Positions 59,608 to 64,000 of a stretch of 64,000 nt of DNA are shown piece by piece; the stretch's first letter is position 1, and the number at the start of each line of letters is the position of its first letter. Below the pieces are notes generated by a model. It had not been told where the DNA came from, searched no databases, and worked only from the letters and a program-made list of their open reading frames with translations. Origin of the DNA: a bacterium (GTDB taxonomy: Bacteria; Bacillota_I; Bacilli_A; Mycoplasmatales; Mycoplasmoidaceae); NCBI GenBank assembly GCA_017448105.1, contig JAFSMC010000001.1:218056-282055 (forward strand). Reading direction: 5' to 3'. Both the position numbers and the translations under genes were made by a program.

Positions 59608-60807
59608 ATGAAATACAAAAACAAAACAGACGAAACACGTTTGATTCATGAAGGTGTCATTGAAAATAAATATGGCGCTGTAATAGTTCCAATTTATCAA
59701 GCTTCAACATTTATTTTTGACTCTGTAGACCAAGGGGCAAGAAGATTTAAAGGTGAAGAAGATGGATATATCTACACACGTTTAGGTAATCCAACTACAA
59801 CTGCATTACAAAACAAAATAGCTACACTTGAACAAGGTGAAGCTTGTGTAATGACAAGTTCAGGAATGGGAGCTATTGCTTCTGTTATGTGAACATTCTT
59901 AAAGGCTGGTGACCGTTTAATTGCGGATTCTAACCTTTATGGTTGTACATTTGCATTATTTACTCACACTTTAACAAGATTTGGTGTTGATGTTCAAATA
60001 TGCGATTTTAGCAAGATTGAAAATATTAAACAATTGTTAAATGAAAAAACAACAATGGTTTATTTTGAATCACCAACCAACCCAACAATGAAGGTTAACG
60101 ATATTAAACTAATATCAGAAACAGTTCATGCTTACAACAAAAACATTAATGTTGTTGTTGATAACACATTTGCTTCACCATATTTGCAAAAACCATTAAC
60201 TAATGGAGCAGATATTGTTGTTCACTCAGGAACAAAATATATTAATGGTCATGCTGATATTATTGTTGGATGCGTTGTTTCATCAAAAGAAAAAATTCAA
60301 CAAGTTGCTATGGTTGGTGTTAAGGACTGTACAGGTTCTGTACTTGACCCACATGCTGCATATTTAGTTAACCGTGGTTTATCTACACTTGCAGTAAGAA
60401 TGCAAAGACATTGTGCTAATGCTAAAAAATTTGTTGATTATTTAACAAAATCTAAATATGTAAAAGTTGTTCATTATCCAGGATTACCAAGTTGTATTGG
60501 ACATGAAGCAGCTAAGAGTCAAATGAAAGACTTTGGTGGTATGGTTTCATTTGAAACAAATCTTTCATTTGAACAAACAAAAGTATTTGTTAATAGTTTA
60601 AAATTATGAACACTTGCTGTATCATTAGGTGGTATTGAATCTTTAATTGAACACCCTGCAAGTATGACTCACTCTACATATTCAGAAGAAGAACTTGCAA
60701 AATATGATATTACACCTGGTTTAATTAGAATTTCAATTGGTATTGAAGATATTGATGAATTAATAGCTGACTTTGAACAAGCATTTGCTATTGCTACTAA
60801 CAGCTAA
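59608..60807 (+). CDS. megL: Methionine gamma-lyase (PLP-dependent)
   Basis: A 399-residue PLP enzyme of the Cys/Met metabolism family, splitting methionine to methanethiol, ammonia and 2-oxobutyrate, or homocysteine/cysteine to H2S. YIYTRLGNPT, SSGMGAIASV, VVHSGTKYINGH with the PLP lysine (~residue 208), and SLGGIESLIEHPASMTHS are present. DSNLYGCTFALF contains the cysteine that marks methionine gamma-lyases; cystathionine lyases have other residues. As I recall it, the sequence closely follows Trichomonas-type enzymes. Strong ribosome site AAGAGATA upstream. Candidate for transfer, source unproven. Confidence 0.85.
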
Positions 60808-60905
60808 AAAAAGTAAAGTTTTATTTTAATAAATAAACCATCTTGAAAATAACACTACAATGATGGTAGATTTATAAAGTATTTAGTTTTTTAATAAGTA
60901 ATTAA

Positions 60906-62156
60906 TTTTGGCTAAGTATACCCCAAAGTGCCCACATAAATAAAAAAATTCATTTCAGTTCTTTAATTAAAATTAATTAAACAAACAATTTTTTAATTTG
61001 AGGAGTCAAATAATGAACAAATACTATTATAAACATCTTTCTAATAGAGAAAGATGAAAACTTCAATCACCGATTTGTAATAAACCTATTTTAAAACCAA
61101 TATTTGGCACAACTAATCATGGATGAAACGTTGTAAACTGAAAAAATGGCTAATTGACATTAATTCACCAGCATTTCAACTAAAAAGAAGCAAAAAAACA
61201 ATTAAAAGAGAATTGTTAAATGGTAGATAAGAGAAACTTACTAATAATATTAGTAAGATTGCATTAACTTTCTCATATTCAGCTGATATTTCTAGATCTA
61301 ACAGAATCAAAAAATACATATCTAAAAATAAGCAAAAACAAAGATTCTAAAATTTGAAAAACTTAGAGAATTCATTAAAAATGAACTCAATAACAAACAA
61401 AGTCTAAAAGCAATTGCTGGAAGAAGTAATTAGCTTATCTAAATGGTGAAATTGAACAACCGATTTTAGTTATGACATTGTATTAATACATTAATAATGA
61501 AAATATTTTGTTTTAATCAATTGTAGTCATTTAAAACGAAAGCAAAAACACAAATATCGTGCTAGAAAAACTATTGTAAAAGACAAAACGGTATTTCAAT
61601 TTCTGAAAGACCAGAATACATTAATCAAAATAAAGAATTTGGTTATTGAGAAACGGATTTAGTAATTGGTAAAAAGAGCGCAAATGTTAATTTATTAACA
61701 TTATATGAAAGAAAATCAAAGATTGGTATGGTAATAAAAATAAATGGTAAAGAAGGTAAAACCATTACCAAAACACTAAGACATTTGCAAAGTATTGATA
61801 GGTTAATTTATGGTGTAAATATCAAATCAATTACAACTGATAACGGTTCAGAGTTTTATGACTGAAAGAAATTTAAAAAAATCAATATACAACTCAAAAG
61901 ATGATATTGATGTGTATTTTTGCCACTCGTATGTTTCATGAGAAAAAGGTGGTGTTGAAAATTTCAATAGACTAATTCGAACTACTTATCCTAAAAGGTT
62001 TTGATTTTGAAACAATTACACAAGAAGAGATAGATAAACAAATTAATAAAATCAATGAGTTTTATCGTGAAACTTTAGGAAACTATTCAGCAAAAGAAAG
62101 ATATAATGAATTAAGTTTAATTAATTGGGCACTTTAAACTATACTTCGCTAATTTT
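60906..62156 (+). mobile_element. Decayed IS30-family insertion sequence
   Basis: About 1.25 kb bounded by imperfect inverted repeats. The left repeat (60906-60934) and the reverse complement of the right repeat (62126-62156) share AAGTATA and AAAGTGCCCA in the same spacing. The right repeat overlaps the transposase end, usual for such elements. The body carries a broken IS30-type transposase. No target duplication could be assigned. Confidence 0.75.
61013..62137 (+). pseudogene. IS30-type transposase pseudogene
   Basis: The reading frame opens at ATG 61013 after AGGAG, hits a stop near 61150, and is continued only piecewise in other frames. Recognisable fragments are an N-terminal helix-turn-helix start, and DDE pieces: EFGYWETDLVIG (first Asp), SITTDNGSEFYDW (second Asp), and SWEKGGVENFNRLIR (Glu). 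Several frameshifts and non-TGA stops separate them. The protein cannot be made as one chain. Sequence errors are possible, but the neighbouring MATE gene shows the same decay. Confidence 0.8.
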
Positions 62157-62211
62157 TATTTGTTTTTAGCTTTACTACTAAAATTAAATATTGCTTATAT
62201 ATTTAGAAAAT

Positions 62212-63883
62212 ATGCAAACAATTAAACAAAAAGCTAATACTTCAGTACTAAAAAAATTAAATGCAGCTAAATTATTTGGTGAAAGCAATATTTGAAAAGT
62301 TACTTTTCAATTAGCTTTTACTGGCTTTTTAATTTCTTTAATGTCTGGTGTTTATGTTTTTGTCGATCAATTATTAATTGCTAAGTTTGTACCAAGTGAT
62401 GGTTTACATGAAATAGATAAATTATTACCAAATATTGATCTTGGAACAGTTAAAGAAGCAATTAAAAATTGAAATGAAACACATAATAGTAATTTAAAGT
62501 ATATGGATTCAGTAGCTATGGTTCAATCTGCTTTAGCATTAACAAACTTTATTACTTTAATATTTAATGCTTTACCATTACTTGTTTCAGTTGGAGCAAG
62601 TGTTTTATTTGCTCAAGCTATTTCAAGAAATGATAATCAAAAAGCCTTAAGAATATATAAAACATCATTTTACAATGCTTTATGTATTGGTATTTTCTTT
62701 GCTACTAACTTTTCTGTTTTTACTAGACAAATTTTATCCGCATCTTAAGGAACACATCACTAAGAATATACAGCTATCTTAAATGAATACTTTAGTGCTA
62801 TTAGAGTTAAACAATTAGATTTTGCTGTAGACTTTTCAAGAATGATGGCTATAAGAACATTCTTTAATACAATGGCAATATATTATGCTTTTATGATTCG
62901 TGCTGATTGAAGGTAGAAATACTTTTGTTATTACTGCAGCACTAATTTGTAACTTTATTAATATTACTATTGACTTTATGTTAATTAAATATGGCAAGCA
63001 AGGAATGAAATCAGCAGGGATTGCTATACTACATGTGCTTGAGTTTTAAACCTTGCTGCTTATCAAATTTATATTTTACTTTTAACTAAAAAAAGGACAA
63101 ACACTTTTAAATGTTAAAAATGTTTTACCAAAAAATGATGTGCAATTTTCGTGAGCAATTTTAGGTCCTTTTTTATTCTTGATCTTGTTGCTTTTGCAAG
63201 AAACTTTGTTAATAGTTTTTCAAATGGTGTGTTTACTAAAACTTTAGGTGATGCTGGTTGATAACAATTCCAATCATTAACTGGTGTTGTTTTACCAATT
63301 CATAACTTATTTTTCTATTCAATGTTTGGAATTACTGATGGGGTAAGACCAATGGTTGCATATTGCTATGCAAAGAATGATTTAACAAGAGTTAAACAAT
63401 CTTATTGAATTATTATTCTTGCTTCTATCATTTATGGTTTGTTTGAAATTGCTTTGTTATATTCACCAGCTGGAAAAGAACTTGTACCATTATTTAATGT
63501 TACTGCTGATAGAATGCCTGATGCTTTAAGATATTTGTAAGCTCAATGTTATTGCACATTATTTGTGAATGTTAGTTTAGGTGCTTTAATGTTATTCCAA
63601 GCAATAAATAATATTATTCAAGCTTTTATTGCTTCAGTCATACAAGGTGGAATTGTTATTTGACCAGTTTTATTTACTTTAAAATACTTAGCAATTATTA
63701 ATGATAATCCATGGTATGTTGTTTATAACTTTCCGATTAAAACTGCCATAGCTTCTACAATTATTTTTGTTTGAGCATGATTTTTTTGTTGGTAAGTTCT
63801 TAGGCAAACAACGTTTAAGGATTGGTGATAAAAAGTTAGTTATTCCAGTAGCAACTCCAAAATTGTCTTATGCCCAAAGATAA
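62212..63883 (+). pseudogene. MATE-family efflux transporter pseudogene
   Basis: N-terminal ~178 residues are intact (WKVTFQLAFTGFLISLMSG helix; VFVDQLLIAKFV; SVGASVLFAQAISRNDNQKA, typical MATE helix 2 region) and then stop at TAA (62746-62748). Continued homology in shifting frames runs to about 63883 (LDFAVDFSRMMAIRTFFNTMAIYYAFMIRAD; ICNFINITIDFMLI; final KLVIPVATPKLSYAQR). At least four frame changes or stops. Role, if functional once: Na+/H+-coupled multidrug export. Downstream of the IS, so decay may follow insertion. Confidence 0.75.
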
Positions 63884-63896
63884 TTAATTAAATAAA

Positions 63897-64000
63897 CTAT
63901 CATTCAAAGAACTTATCAATTTTAGAAATTTTTTGAGTGTAGTTTTCACAATATTTATGGCATAGATCATAAAAACCTTTTTTATGATTCATTTGATCAA
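63897..64000 (-). CDS. Partial gene at window edge, C-terminal 34 residues
   Basis: The minus strand is open from the right edge to a TAG at 63897-63899. The end reads MNHKKGFYDLCHKYCENYTQKISKIDKFFEW with a TGA Trp as the last codon. Too short to identify; the true start lies outside the window. Confidence 0.4.

Overview
The window is a contiguous piece of a very AT-rich mollicute (mycoplasma-type) chromosome. TGA is read as Trp: dozens of well conserved proteins (AspS, HisS, SecDF, YidC, DnaA, AtpB, Smc, FtsY) stay full length only if in-frame TGA codes Trp. Gene order follows Firmicutes synteny (rpmH-rnpA-yidC, dnaA-dnaN, secG-rnr-smpB, yloU-fakA-plsX-rnc-smc-ftsY, rpoE-fba). No peptidoglycan genes are seen. 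Anaerobic traits stand out: a class III ribonucleotide reductase, a flavodiiron protein, FeoA/FeoB and a methionine gamma-lyase with the cysteine signature of the Trichomonas enzyme. A Malacoplasma-like, possibly protist-associated, anaerobic mycoplasma is a reasonable guess, but the species cannot be proved from the window.

Layout. 0-5.4 kb (minus): feoB (partial), feoA, dgkA, ybeY, rsmI, aspS, hisS. 5.4-8.7 kb (plus): secDF-apt. 8.7-10.1 kb (minus): a deoxynucleoside kinase and ispD. 10.1-12.1 kb (plus): rplK-rplA with a probable L1 leader, then pth. 12.2-16.0 kb (plus): the nrd locus. 16.1-26.4 kb (minus): fprA, tdk, ychF, fba, rpoE, an HD hydrolase, gltX, ispE, rsmA, yidC, rnpA, rpmH. 26.4-29.1 kb: replication origin region with dnaA, two DnaA boxes and dnaN. 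After that come a minus-strand sigma-like gene, secA, a PnuC-type transporter and the complete F1Fo ATP synthase operon (33.6-40.6 kb). secG-rnr, a two-gene restriction-modification system, smpB-trmB, three tRNAs, miaB, an amino-acid permease, folD and rpmF follow. The yloU-to-ftsY block, pncC and megL come next. The right edge (60.9-63.9 kb) is decayed: an IS30-type element and a MATE transporter, both with several stops and frameshifts.

Most notable result: the anaerobic ribonucleotide reductase is split. The nrdD reading frame (12157-14112) has the ATP-cone and catalytic barrel but stops just after the first CxxC of its C-terminal zinc ribbon. The missing piece (second CxxC, the R-I-T-G-Y-L glycyl-radical motif and the C-terminal tail) is a separate 62-residue gene at 15858-16046, beyond nrdG and a DUF2130 protein with a PD-(D/E)XK-like motif. 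The radical-bearing loop and half of the zinc site would therefore act in trans. A flavodiiron O2/NO reductase gene converges on this locus and could protect the radical enzyme.

Other themes: IspD and IspE of the MEP isoprenoid pathway, with MiaB (which acts on prenylated tRNA) and an undecaprenol/diacylglycerol kinase, suggest isoprenoid use in a wall-less cell. FakA and PlsX indicate use of exogenous fatty acids. PnuC and PncC point to pyridine nucleotide salvage. Genes right of the origin run mostly rightward and those left of it mostly leftward, as expected for bidirectional replication from about 26.4-28 kb.
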